Of a stretch of DNA of 64,000 bases, positions 17,762 through 26,094 are shown in pieces. Numbering within the stretch: position 1 is the first letter of the stretch; each line of letters opens with the position of its first letter. The notes below the pieces were generated by a model. It searched no databases, was not told the origin of the DNA, and saw only the letters and a program-made list of their open reading frames with translations. The DNA is from Exiguobacterium antarcticum DSM 14480 (lineage in GTDB: Bacteria; Bacillota; Bacilli; Exiguobacteriales; Exiguobacteriaceae): NCBI RefSeq assembly GCF_000685865.1, contig NZ_JMKS01000006.1, positions 180,181 to 244,180 on the forward strand, read 5' to 3'. Made by a program: the position numbers and the translations under genes.

Positions 17762-17803
17762 GTGGAACGGTTGCTTGAAACAAGAAACCGTCGCAAGCTA
17801 TGA
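17762..17803 (+). other. possible 10-14 codon upstream ORF coupled to the phosphatase gene
   Basis: A GTG (17762) or TTG (17771) after AAAGAGG opens a short frame ending RNRRKL-stop, whose TGA overlaps the ATG of the next gene (CTATGA). The phosphatase itself has no Shine-Dalgarno sequence, so translation of the short frame may carry ribosomes onto it. Confidence 0.4.
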
Positions 17804-18357
17804 AACAGATTGGATTAGTCAGACACCACCGGGTAACGGAAGGTTATCCGACAAAAGGTTGGATCAGCGCAGCCGACATCGAGGCCTGGATTGAACGATA
17901 TGATGTCTCGACCATCGACGTCCAACCGGTCGAGCTCGGTAACATCGATTGGACACTCTGTTATGTCAGTAGCATGCCGCGCGCCGTCCAGACGGCGAAA
18001 AGCGTCTATTCGGAAGACATCATCGTAACCGACCTATTACGCGAGGTCCCTTTTCCGACGATCCGCTCCCGGATTCGTCTGCCGTTTCTCGCGTGGGCCT
18101 TGATTGGACGGCTGGTCGCCCCCTTCAGTAAACGGATTCAGGCAGAAATCAAAGATGCCAATCAACGGATTACCGTCCTGCTGAATCAATTGACGTTCGA
18201 GCAAGGCGAACACGACCGGGTTTTACTTGTCGGACACGGCGGTATGATGATTTTAATGCGGACGGCTCTGAAAAAACGCGGTTATGTCGGACCACGTTTC
18301 GGTCATCCGCGCAACGGCATGCTATACCTGTTCGAGAAACGGGAGGTGCGGTCATGA
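17800..18357 (+). CDS. histidine phosphatase family protein
   Basis: A 185-residue phosphoglycerate mutase-like phosphatase. The N-terminal LVRHHRV carries the phospho-accepting His, but the usual Gly of RHG is His. Arg in SSMPRAVQTA, Glu in LLREVPFP and the second His in LLVGHGGMM complete the active site. Length is on the short side for the superfamily. The start overlaps a short upstream frame and lacks its own ribosome binding site. Its end overlaps the next gene (TCATGA), so it belongs to the satD-DUF3307-phosphatase-MBL-DUF3006 run. Substrate unknown. Confidence 0.82.
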   Translation: MKQIGLVRHHRVTEGYPTKGWISAADIEAWIERYDVSTIDVQPVELGNIDWTLCYVSSMPRAVQTAKSVYSEDIIVTDLLREVPFPTIRSRIRLPFLAWALIGRLVAPFSKRIQAEIKDANQRITVLLNQLTFEQGEHDRVLLVGHGGMMILMRTALKKRGYVGPRFGHPRNGMLYLFEKREVRS

Positions 18358-19220
18358 AATGGGGGGCTACCCTCCTGCTTGTTCTTGGGTTGATCGTTGT
18401 TTTTTATATGACACGCGACGAAGAACAGCGCAACCAGACAGCACCAACAAGCGAGGTGATCGTCTACGGATTTGATGTCGGTCAGGGCGACAGCACGTTC
18501 ATTCAGACGAAAACAGAGACGATTTTGATTGATGGCGGCAACAACGGCAAAGGAGATGATGTCGTCCGCTACTTGAGAACACTGGGTGTTACCCGTCTGA
18601 CCGCGCTCATCGCGACCCATCCCGATGCCGATCATATCGGCGGGCTCGATACCGTCCTCGATGCGTTTGAAGTCGAACAGGTCTACGCGCCCCGTATTAA
18701 TCATACGACGGAGACCTACCGGGACTTTTTACTCGCGGTCAAACGAGAAGGCGTGACGATCAAGACGGCAAAAGCCGGTGTGACGATACCGAGTCAATCG
18801 GTTAACCTTGCCATACTTGCCCCGCTTCAGGACGGGACAAGTGATTTAAACAGTTGGAGTGCCGTCGTTCGCATGAGCCACGTCGACAACACGTTTCTCT
18901 TCATGGGAGACGCACCGGTTCGGACGGAACAGGATTTGCTGGCGTCCGGAATCGATGTAAAGGCAGATATCTTGAAGATTGGTCACCACGGGGCAGATAC
19001 TTCGTCTTCGATTCCTTTTCTGCAAGCCGTCCATCCTAAACGTGCCTTGATTTCGGTTGGCGAAGGCAATGCTTACCGCCATCCGCGACCAACCGTCATG
19101 AATGCACTGGCAGCAGAGAGCATCACGGTTGACCGGACGGACCGGATGGGCACCGTCCAGTACACCTCAAACGGGATGCAGATTGACGTCAAGAGTCGGC
19201 CGGACTTACGCCCGGAGTAA
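18354..19220 (+). CDS. ComEC/Rec2-like metallo-beta-lactamase fold protein
   Basis: A 288-residue protein with one N-terminal membrane anchor (about residues 4-20) followed by a metallo-beta-lactamase domain of the ComEC type: DVGQGDS, the zinc ligands HPDADHIGG and the later GDAP and GHHGA motifs. It lacks the ComEC competence channel, so this is a stand-alone, outward-facing hydrolase, probably acting on nucleic acids or nucleotides. GGGAGGTGC precedes the ATG. Stand-alone MBL proteins of this type are often followed by DUF3006, as here. Confidence 0.88.
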   Translation: MKWGATLLLVLGLIVVFYMTRDEEQRNQTAPTSEVIVYGFDVGQGDSTFIQTKTETILIDGGNNGKGDDVVRYLRTLGVTRLTALIATHPDADHIGGLDTVLDAFEVEQVYAPRINHTTETYRDFLLAVKREGVTIKTAKAGVTIPSQSVNLAILAPLQDGTSDLNSWSAVVRMSHVDNTFLFMGDAPVRTEQDLLASGIDVKADILKIGHHGADTSSSIPFLQAVHPKRALISVGEGNAYRHPRPTVMNALAAESITVDRTDRMGTVQYTSNGMQIDVKSRPDLRPE

Positions 19221-19235
19221 AGGGAGAAACACACT

Positions 19236-19451
19236 ATGAAGATGACATTGACAGAGTTTGACGGCGAACTTGCGATTTGTGAAACCGATACACGTGAAAC
19301 GATCCAAATCGCACGCGACCGGTTACCGCAAGCTGCGGCGATCGGGGACTGGTTAGAATGGCGTGGCCGCTCAATTCGGATTCTGCGGGATGAAACGAAC
19401 AACCGCCGACAAGAAATTGACGGCTTAATGGATGAATTATTTGAAGATTGA
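19236..19451 (+). CDS. DUF3006 family protein
   Basis: A 71-residue protein matching the DUF3006 pattern: an N-terminal beta-rich part ending IGDWLEW and a basic-acidic C-terminal helix (DETNNRRQEIDGLMDELFED). The family is typically encoded next to ComEC-like metallo-beta-lactamases, which is the case here with a 15-base gap. AAAGGGAG precedes the start. Function unknown. Confidence 0.8.
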   Translation: MKMTLTEFDGELAICETDTRETIQIARDRLPQAAAIGDWLEWRGRSIRILRDETNNRRQEIDGLMDELFED

Positions 19452-19455
19452 TTTG

Positions 19456-19492
19456 AACGCCCCTGCCGGTATCCATCGTCAGGGGCGTTTTG
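19456..19492 (+). terminator. intrinsic terminator of the satD run
   Basis: AACGCCCCTG pairs with CAGGGGCGTT, followed by TTTG. Confidence 0.8.
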
Positions 19493-19627
19493 ATTGGAGC
19501 GATTGAATCGATTTTGCTTGCACCGATCAGGAAATGGTAATTATTTAAAAAACGACTCAAATTACTGGCGATTTTATCTGAATTTTCGTAAACTTTAGGA
19601 ATACGAAACAAAAAGGGGGATTTATCC

Positions 19628-20536
19628 ATGTTCCAACAATTACGAACGAACTTAAAGCAATCGGTCCTCGGACAAGAACATGTCATAGATCATCTTTTGA
19701 TTGGTTTATTGTCAGAAGGTCATGTCTTGCTGGAAGACCGGCCCGGTACCGGAAAGACGACCCTTGCCAAATCACTTGCCAACACGCTCGATGCCAAGTT
19801 TTCACGTGTCCAATGCACAGCCGATACATTACCGACCGATCTGCTCGGAATGGAATTGTTCAATCCGTTGACCGGGTCGTTCGAACAACGGTTTGGTCCC
19901 CTGTTTGCAAACATCGTTCTCGTCGATGAGATCAACCGGACGACGCCGCGGACACAGTCCGCCTTACTTGAAGCGATGGGGGAAGCCCAAGTGACGATTG
20001 GAGACACTTCGTATACGTTACCGCAACACTTTTTGGTGATTGCGACACAAAATCCGTTTGACGGGCAAGGGACGTTCCCTCTTCCCCATGCTCAACTCGA
20101 TCGCTTTTTGTTTAAATTATCGTTTGCCCCGCTCGATCGACGGAGTGAAAAAGCCTTGCTACAAGGTGCACATCTGCAACCAACGTCACTCCAAATCCCG
20201 CTTGAACAACTCAACACGTGGAAGGAGGAAGTTTTAGCCGTCACGATCGAGGAGACCGTGGAAGATTACCTTCTCGACGTCTGTGATGCCCTCCGTGCGC
20301 ATCGCGACGTTGAAATCGGTCCAAGCCCACGGGCGACGCTTGCGCTTCTTAAAGCGGCGAAAGCACGTGCCTGGATGCAGGACCGGACCTATGTCACCCC
20401 CGAAGATATCAAGCAACTGGCATCGCCGTTACTGGCACACCGCCTTGTCCTGACGCTCGAAGCGACTTTGAAGATGACCAATGGCCGACTGGTCCAACAA
20501 ACCTTGGAATCCTTGACCGTTCCGACCGAGGTGTAA
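19628..20536 (+). CDS. MoxR family AAA ATPase
   Basis: A 302-residue AAA+ ATPase: Walker A DRPGTGKTT (about 39-45), Walker B VLVDEINR, sensor 1 IATQNPF, arginine-finger region LDRFLFKL and the C-terminal lid LLAHRLVL. MoxR ATPases act as chaperone-like factors for maturing membrane or secreted complexes, usually with DUF58 proteins carrying a VWA-like fold. AAGGGGGAT precedes the start. First gene of MoxR-DUF58-membrane protein; B. subtilis has a matching yeaC-yeaD-yebA set. Confidence 0.92.
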   Translation: MFQQLRTNLKQSVLGQEHVIDHLLIGLLSEGHVLLEDRPGTGKTTLAKSLANTLDAKFSRVQCTADTLPTDLLGMELFNPLTGSFEQRFGPLFANIVLVDEINRTTPRTQSALLEAMGEAQVTIGDTSYTLPQHFLVIATQNPFDGQGTFPLPHAQLDRFLFKLSFAPLDRRSEKALLQGAHLQPTSLQIPLEQLNTWKEEVLAVTIEETVEDYLLDVCDALRAHRDVEIGPSPRATLALLKAAKARAWMQDRTYVTPEDIKQLASPLLAHRLVLTLEATLKMTNGRLVQQTLESLTVPTEV

Positions 20537-20538
20537 CC

Positions 20539-21585
20539 ATGCAGCTGATCACACCTAAATCCTTTCACCCGATGTTGTTGTTTTGGACCGGCGTCGCCGC
20601 TGTCCTCTGTACGTTATACGGCTCGATCTTACTGGCGAGCCTCTTAGTCGCCTATACGCTTTATGGTTACCTTTTCCCCAAGTATCTCGAGTACCTCGGT
20701 GCACGCTTGAGCGTCCGACTGGTCGAAACGGTCCGGGCATTTCGCGATGACGTGTTCGTCATTCCATTTGAGATGGACAATCCGACCCGTTTCTCGCTTG
20801 GGAAAGTGACGGTTTCCGGGCTTCTTGGCGAACAAGTTCGAATCGAGGATGCGAGCAGTCAATTTTGGCGTCAACATGTCTACGTCCCGCGTCATGCCCG
20901 GATCCCCTTCCACATCGACGTTACGGCGGCACGGCGTGGAACGATCCGGATTCAATCGTTTGACGTCATGATTTCGGACCCGTTTCATCTGATGACGCTC
21001 TACATCACGCTTCCGATCCAACAACTTGGTCATGTGTTCCCGGACTTTGCTCCCGCATCCGTCGAATGGAATGAACGTCAGATCCCGGGGGAGACGATTG
21101 ATCGGTCGAGCCCGTTTACCGACCGGTCAAGTTTTCATTCCGTCGTCCCTTATGCAGGAGACGCCAAAACCATTTATTGGTCTGCGTATGCTAAGACGGG
21201 CGAACTGTATTCTTATCAGTATGACCGGATGCGTAACCATGATTATGCCGTCATCATCGATGGGTTGTCTGCCGACGGACGTGCCTTACGGGGAGACTTC
21301 GAAAAATTGTTGTCCCGTGCTGCCATGATCATCCGCGAACTCGAAAAACAAGGGGCGTCGTACAGCCTGTGGATTTCGATGGTCAACCGCGATGGACAAT
21401 GGTACCATGTCCCGTCCGGTAAAGGAAAAGCACAATTTCTCCGGACGATGGAATGTTTGGCGCGGATATCAGAATACGATCTGCCGCTTGAACGCCGCTA
21501 CTTCACGAAACGTCTTCAGCGGACCGTTCCTTCGACGACTGCCGAAATTCATCTCGGTCATCGCCCTAAGGGGGTGAGTGCATGA
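20539..21585 (+). CDS. DUF58 domain protein (YeaD-like)
   Basis: A 348-residue protein with two N-terminal membrane segments (about 13-50) and a C-terminal DUF58 domain with the hallmark DRSSFHSVVPYAGDAKTIYWSAYAKTGEL region. DUF58 proteins have a von Willebrand A-like fold and pair with MoxR ATPases. The ATG starts two bases after the MoxR stop, and the end overlaps the next gene by four bases, so the three are translationally linked. Confidence 0.88.
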   Translation: MQLITPKSFHPMLLFWTGVAAVLCTLYGSILLASLLVAYTLYGYLFPKYLEYLGARLSVRLVETVRAFRDDVFVIPFEMDNPTRFSLGKVTVSGLLGEQVRIEDASSQFWRQHVYVPRHARIPFHIDVTAARRGTIRIQSFDVMISDPFHLMTLYITLPIQQLGHVFPDFAPASVEWNERQIPGETIDRSSPFTDRSSFHSVVPYAGDAKTIYWSAYAKTGELYSYQYDRMRNHDYAVIIDGLSADGRALRGDFEKLLSRAAMIIRELEKQGASYSLWISMVNRDGQWYHVPSGKGKAQFLRTMECLARISEYDLPLERRYFTKRLQRTVPSTTAEIHLGHRPKGVSA

Positions 21586-22562
21586 TGATTCTCTGGTGGC
21601 TTCTCGTGGTCAGCCTGTTACACGCACCGCTGTTGGCCGTCCTGATGTTTCCGTTACTTGCCGCAATCCCGGCGCGAACGATTCGAATCATTCTCCAACT
21701 CGTAGCAGCCATTAGTCTTTTCCTAGTGTCTCCTACCATCAGTATTCTGTTAGTACTCGTGACCGCACTTGGCGCTTGGCTAGAGACCATCGATCATCCA
21801 TACCGGTATGCGATCAGCGGCAGTGTCCTCGTAGGGCTGTGTCTTCTGTTGCCCGGCATCACCCCGCCCATCGGTGCCTATCTCGTACTGGGGCTTTTAT
21901 GGACGATTCCGTTCTTGAAACAACATCTCGTCGAATGGCGACGAATCGTATCCGGACTGTCCCTTTTTATAGGTGTGAGCTGGCTGTTGGTCGTTTTTGT
22001 CCGCTTGATCAAAGAAGCACTGTTTGGTTCTGTCGCCAATCTGACACGTCCTGCACTTGAAGCCTTTGGTTCGTTCTTCACCTGGACCTTACCGCTCGCA
22101 GAACAAATCGATCAAAAAACGCAAAGTAATCCGACCGACTTGTCCAATGTAGCGCCGCAACAAGCGCTTCAGCCTGCGACTGTCAATCCGGATACGTGGT
22201 TTTATCTAAATCTCATCGGTGCGATCCTTGCGCTCGTCGCCGTCTGTCTGACGTTTTATCTGATCCGAAAACGACGCGTCGTCGCACTGGAATCGGAACA
22301 GACAGTGCGTGTACCGGCACAGATCCGGCCCGCGCCGGTCAAAAAACACAGCCACCATCCGCTTCTGAAAATCGCCTCGCAACTCGAACAAGCCTTTCCA
22401 CGACGCCCCGACGAAACAACAGTCGAGTGGCTGATCCGCATCGAGTTTCCGGAAGCAATGTATCATGCGCGGCTTCTTGATGGAATCGAATTCAGCCGCA
22501 GTGAACCGGCTTACGACATTCAACTGTTTCGAAAATACGTCCGTGAACAAATCGAACGCTGA
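21582..22562 (+). CDS. membrane protein of the MoxR-DUF58 operon, YebA-like without transglutaminase
   Basis: A 326-residue protein with about six transmembrane segments in the first 155 residues, a loop of about 45 residues outside (FTWTLPLAEQ...NPDTW), one more membrane segment near 210 and a 90-residue cytoplasmic tail resembling a DUF4129-type domain (LEQAFPRRPDETTVEWL). In B. subtilis and many relatives the third member of this operon is a large protein with a transglutaminase domain between the membrane part and the tail; here that domain is absent. The assignment is by position and layout only. Confidence 0.65.
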   Translation: MMILWWLLVVSLLHAPLLAVLMFPLLAAIPARTIRIILQLVAAISLFLVSPTISILLVLVTALGAWLETIDHPYRYAISGSVLVGLCLLLPGITPPIGAYLVLGLLWTIPFLKQHLVEWRRIVSGLSLFIGVSWLLVVFVRLIKEALFGSVANLTRPALEAFGSFFTWTLPLAEQIDQKTQSNPTDLSNVAPQQALQPATVNPDTWFYLNLIGAILALVAVCLTFYLIRKRRVVALESEQTVRVPAQIRPAPVKKHSHHPLLKIASQLEQAFPRRPDETTVEWLIRIEFPEAMYHARLLDGIEFSRSEPAYDIQLFRKYVREQIER

Positions 22563-22565
22563 ACA

Positions 22566-22603
22566 AACAAGAAGGTGCTCCCATAAAGGAACACCTTCTT
22601 GTT
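22566..22603. terminator. bidirectional intrinsic terminator
   Basis: AACAAGAAGGTG pairs with CACCTTCTTGTT with T-runs on both sides; it ends the MoxR operon and the small gene on the other strand. Confidence 0.88.
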
Positions 22604-22711
22604 TTATTTGGAATCAATCTTGGACGCTTTTCGCGCAATGATGACAATAAAGACGATGGCAGCGACCGGAAGCACAAGTGGCATCCAGTCCAGGATATAC
22701 TGTGTATTCAT
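22604..22711 (-). CDS. 35-residue single-span membrane peptide
   Basis: ATG at 22711 follows GGAGGAGGG at good spacing. The product has a central hydrophobic span (LPVAAIVFIVIIA) flanked by an acidic-aromatic N-terminus and a basic C-terminus (RKASKIDSK). A shared terminator follows directly. Ribosome binding site, membrane span and terminator together argue that it is real. Function unknown. Confidence 0.6.
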   Translation of the reverse strand: MNTQYILDWMPLVLPVAAIVFIVIIARKASKIDSK

Positions 22712-22784
22712 CGTATCCCTCCTCCAATGCATGCTAATACTATACACGTAGCATATTCCAAAAGACGGGACCATGCAAGCATCG

Positions 22785-23111
22785 TTAAATCCGGGGCAGG
22801 ATCGAATAGAGAACGGAATAATAAATCAACACACTCGTCGAGATGCTATACACGATCAATATGTACGGCGCGAATTTTGGTCGACTGTGACGTTTGAGCA
22901 GCTTCAACGAAAACATCGTGATAGCTAACGCAAACAACGGACTGAAACCGAACACGACAAGATCCATTGACATTAATAACTCGGCACTAAAAATGAAATT
23001 AAAGGCAAAAATCGATAATAAATACCAAGATGTATAGGACAGACAGATAAAGAAGAGGTATGATAACCCCGCAATCACGCTTCCCATCCGTGGTTTTTCC
23101 ATATGTTGCAT
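22785..23111 (-). CDS. small four-helix membrane protein, unknown
   Basis: About 108 residues with four hydrophobic segments. I chose the ATG at 23111 because AGGAGGGA lies five bases upstream; a longer frame reaches 23207 but its start has no binding site. The N-terminus is MQHMEKPRMGSVIAG. I do not recognise a family. It stands alone on the minus strand between the terminators at 22566 and 23196. Confidence 0.6.
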   Translation of the reverse strand: MQHMEKPRMGSVIAGLSYLFFICLSYTSWYLLSIFAFNFIFSAELLMSMDLVVFGFSPLFALAITMFSLKLLKRHSRPKFAPYILIVYSISTSVLIYYSVLYSILPRI

Positions 23112-23195
23112 GAGGTCCCTCCTACGAGAAGAATAAGATATCCTTAATGGTAGTCGGAAAAACGCGCTAAAAATATTCAAATATGAATATACGAC

Positions 23196-23250
23196 AAAAA
23201 ACGACAAAAAGAGATCTTATCCTGTCTCGGACAAGATCTCTTTTTGTCGT
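23196..23250 (-). terminator. strong intrinsic terminator of the WYL gene
   Basis: ACGACAAAAAGAGATCTT pairs over 18 bp with its perfect reverse complement around a 14-base loop; on the minus strand TTTTTT follows. The stem also carries its own T-rich 3' arm. Confidence 0.88.
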
Positions 23251-23269
23251 ATCAAACGTTTTTGTGCCT

Positions 23270-24277
23270 TCATCCATTGACGGCGGCCGGTGCCTGGTAG
23301 ACTTTCGACAGCTCCAAGACTTTGTTCTTGAACGCTTCCCGACAAGCGACCGGTTCAAGGATTTCCGCTTGTTCTGCGAACTGAATCAACCACATCATGA
23401 ACCCTTGCGAGAACAGTGCACTGACCTTCACTTCGAACCAGTCGTCCTCGAGGCGACGACAACGGATATCCGTCCCGAAACGATCCACTACGGTCGGCAT
23501 GACCCGTTCATGAAACTTCAGCGTCAATTGTTCCTGTTCGCCTCCATACATATTGAACATACTGCTTAAGTAAGTCGCTTCCACCTCGACCGGTGTCTGC
23601 GCAGGTTCAAATACACTGCAGTTGACGATCCGGTCGACCCGGTACGTCCGGATTTGATCGACCCGTTCATCACGGCCAATCAAATAGTAGTTCCCATTGT
23701 CGACAATCAGATGAGCCGGGGTCACGAAATAATAATCGCCGTCTTTACGCAGCTCAAACTTCCGTGTCCGTTCGTTGAACTTTCCTTGGTACTGAAAACG
23801 GATGATGTCCTGTTCGATGATGGCTTTTTGAATCGTATCAATCGAAAACGGAATCACACCTTTTGGTTTCTTGACCGTATGGATGACGGGTTTCAACGTT
23901 TCTGCCAGACGTCTGCTCGTCAAGGAGTGGATATTCCGAACGAGCGTCTCCGTCTCACTTTCAGAAATGAACTTGGCACTGGCGATCGCGTCGACGAGCA
24001 AACGGAGATGGTGGTACTCAAATGGACGACTGACAAGATGGTACGGAATCGCCAATCCATTTTTAGTCTCTTCCGCAATGATGTCGAATCCTGATTTAGC
24101 GAGAGCGGCGATATCCTCTTTTAAGGATTTTCGGGATAGCTTTTCAATCAAACCACGTTTTGAAAGTTCCGTACTCAATGCTTCTAAGGTCAATGTCTTT
24201 TCTTCGTCCGAGTGTTGTTCAAAAATGTCTCGAACCGCCAATAACCGATCACGATTGGATAATTTTCCATTTGGCAC
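23270..24277 (-). CDS. WYL domain transcriptional regulator
   Basis: A 335-residue protein with an N-terminal winged helix-turn-helix (about 5-65, LSNRDRLLAVRDIFEQ...SLKEDIAAL), a WYL ligand-sensing domain around residues 150-225 (PAHLIVDNGNYYLIGRDER, RTYRVDRI) and a WCX-type C-terminal extension. WYL regulators bind nucleotide-like ligands or ssDNA in several systems. The GTG start follows GAGGA at six bases. It is divergent from an alpha/beta hydrolase across 112 bp that carry an inverted repeat, a likely own target. Confidence 0.85.
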   Translation of the reverse strand: MPNGKLSNRDRLLAVRDIFEQHSDEEKTLTLEALSTELSKRGLIEKLSRKSLKEDIAALAKSGFDIIAEETKNGLAIPYHLVSRPFEYHHLRLLVDAIASAKFISESETETLVRNIHSLTSRRLAETLKPVIHTVKKPKGVIPFSIDTIQKAIIEQDIIRFQYQGKFNERTRKFELRKDGDYYFVTPAHLIVDNGNYYLIGRDERVDQIRTYRVDRIVNCSVFEPAQTPVEVEATYLSSMFNMYGGEQEQLTLKFHERVMPTVVDRFGTDIRCRRLEDDWFEVKVSALFSQGFMMWLIQFAEQAEILEPVACREAFKNKVLELSKVYQAPAAVNG

Positions 24278-24292
24278 GGGGCATCCTCATTT

Positions 24293-24380
24293 CCTATCTC
24301 TAAGATGTTTGATTATAATTGGATTATACCTTAAATAGGAAACAATATTAACAATAATTTGGAAATATTTAAGAGATAGG
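24293..24380. repeat. inverted repeat between the WYL regulator and the hydrolase
   Basis: CCTATCTCT (24293-24301) and AGAGATAGG (24372-24380) are exact inverted copies 79 bp apart centre to centre, each just upstream of the start region of one of two divergent genes. They could be two half-operators; each is also purine-rich and partly overlaps the Shine-Dalgarno region, so chance is possible. Confidence 0.45.
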
Positions 24381-24389
24381 AGAATTTGG

Positions 24390-25235
24390 ATGCGACAGAT
24401 CGCCGATTGGAACGACCAACAATTTGATTACCGCGATAGCGGGACGGGTCCCGTCATCCTGCTGATTCACGGAACACAGTCCGATTACCGGGAAGTTTAT
24501 CACGTCGAACGATTGATCGAGGCAGGGTATCGCGTCATCGTTCCGTCCCGACCCGGATATGGGAAAACGCCGCTCCAACTAGCGGCGTCTCCAACAGAAC
24601 TGGCTACGTTTTATCGAGGCTGGATGGCGTCACGTCAGATCACCCGTTACACCGTTTACGGCATCTCGGCTGGAGGACCGACGGCAATCGCGTTAGCGGG
24701 CAACAATCCCGCCGTCCGTTCCCTTGTCCTGGCCTGTGCGATGACACATCAAATCTCACTTCCATACCAGACCTGGCTCATTCAGCCGGCACTCCAACGA
24801 CCCCTGCAACTCATCCAGTGGGTCTTGTGGAACTACGTCAAGGACAAGCTGGTCAAATTCCCTGAGGAGGCGTCCGTCCGGATGGTCGAGATGACCAGCC
24901 TGCTCCGACGTGACGATATAAGAAGCCAATTGAATGGGACCGATCAAGAACTGTTGTATCAAGTCGGACTTCAAAATGGTCCCGGTCGCGGTGTCCTGTT
25001 TGATTTGACCCAACACATCGATCGCCAAATCTTACAGACCGTCACGTGCCCCGTCTTGATCGTCCATTCGAAATCCGACCGGGCCGTTCCGTTTGAACAC
25101 GCCCTGTATGCACGTCGTGCGATTGCCCATGCCCAGTTCCTGGAGTCCAAAAGTCCAGGGCATTTGATTTGGATCGGACCATCCGCTCGTCGGGACGAAC
25201 GGATGATCGAACGGTTCATTTCCTTAAATCATTAA
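24390..25235 (+). CDS. alpha/beta hydrolase
   Basis: A 281-residue hydrolase with oxyanion motif IHGTQ (about 31-35), nucleophile elbow YGISAGGP (Ser near 95), acid Asp in HSKSDRAVPFE and base His in KSPGHLIW. The Ser-His-Asp triad is complete. AGGAGAA precedes the ATG. It faces the WYL regulator across a shared intergenic region and overlaps the unknown minus-strand gene at its 3' end by four bases. Substrate unknown. Confidence 0.85.
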   Translation: MRQIADWNDQQFDYRDSGTGPVILLIHGTQSDYREVYHVERLIEAGYRVIVPSRPGYGKTPLQLAASPTELATFYRGWMASRQITRYTVYGISAGGPTAIALAGNNPAVRSLVLACAMTHQISLPYQTWLIQPALQRPLQLIQWVLWNYVKDKLVKFPEEASVRMVEMTSLLRRDDIRSQLNGTDQELLYQVGLQNGPGRGVLFDLTQHIDRQILQTVTCPVLIVHSKSDRAVPFEHALYARRAIAHAQFLESKSPGHLIWIGPSARRDERMIERFISLNH

Positions 25236-25900
25236 ATCACTTGTAAGCGGACACGAAGCTTCAACTTTTCATCCTCTTCCTCGATCGAGATGATGCCGCG
25301 CGCCGTCAGTTCCTCGATGGCTAGGCGTGTCCGCTCCAAGTTAAAACGTGCGTAACGCGCAATCTCGGCGATTCCCATCCGGCAAGACAGCTGGTTCGCC
25401 TTGATTTTGGAAGAGGGTTTCGCGACAGAGCGTTGCAACAGACGCCAAAAGACTTGTCGGGCATCATCGGAGAGTGCATAGGCATTTTTTTCAATGACCG
25501 GCGGGACATACCGAATGTCCTCACGAATCCGGCGAATCAGGTATAAACTTAACCAGTCTTCCATCTCGGCTTGAATCCGGAAAAATTCGAACCACCATAA
25601 CTGATCCAGGGCTTCCGCTTCATCTTGTGACAGTGCCCATGATGCGGGGACATCGTCAAATTCTTCGTCTAAAAAATCTTCATAATCGAGGGCCGTCTCA
25701 TACAACGTTTGGGGAGAAACCCGGTCCAAGGTTTCGCGCTTTTTATAGAGGTCAAAGCTCATGCGTCGAAAGTGTTCGACCGACCCTGCGACTTGACTCA
25801 GATGCAACAGTTGTTTCGTGATTATGCGGGCAAGACCATCCAACTCGACGTGAATGGCATATATATGTTTTTCAAGTGCGATTAATGTACTTCGTTCCAT
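25232..25900 (-). CDS. hypothetical protein with C-terminal winged-helix-like region
   Basis: A 222-residue protein I do not recognise. It is strongly acidic in the middle (LDYEDFLDEEFDDVP) and helix-rich. The C-terminal 70 residues (RMGIAEIARYARFNLERTRLAIEELTARGIISIEEED) look like a winged helix-turn-helix with a beta-hairpin wing. GAGGAGGAAATG precedes the start at good spacing. Its stop overlaps that of the convergent hydrolase. Confidence 0.6.
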   Translation of the reverse strand: MERSTLIALEKHIYAIHVELDGLARIITKQLLHLSQVAGSVEHFRRMSFDLYKKRETLDRVSPQTLYETALDYEDFLDEEFDDVPASWALSQDEAEALDQLWWFEFFRIQAEMEDWLSLYLIRRIREDIRYVPPVIEKNAYALSDDARQVFWRLLQRSVAKPSSKIKANQLSCRMGIAEIARYARFNLERTRLAIEELTARGIISIEEEDEKLKLRVRLQVI

Positions 25901-26094
25901 CAGACATTTCCTCCTCTGTTCCTGGCGTACTTCTAGTCTTTTTCCGCAAATGACACATTCAAAACCACTCGGATCATCCTGTTCGTTCCGCTGCTTTTCC
26001 CTTCGTAAAAACAGTGTTTATTCCCAAATCAAACAGGGAATATTTTTGGAGCAACGGTTTAGTAGACGACGATTCCATCGGAGGAGGCCTGACC

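Noticed and set aside
23173..23190. ATATTCA/TGAATAT inverted repeat as an operator
   Set aside because: Very AT-rich and short; it lies next to a strong terminator and is likely by chance.
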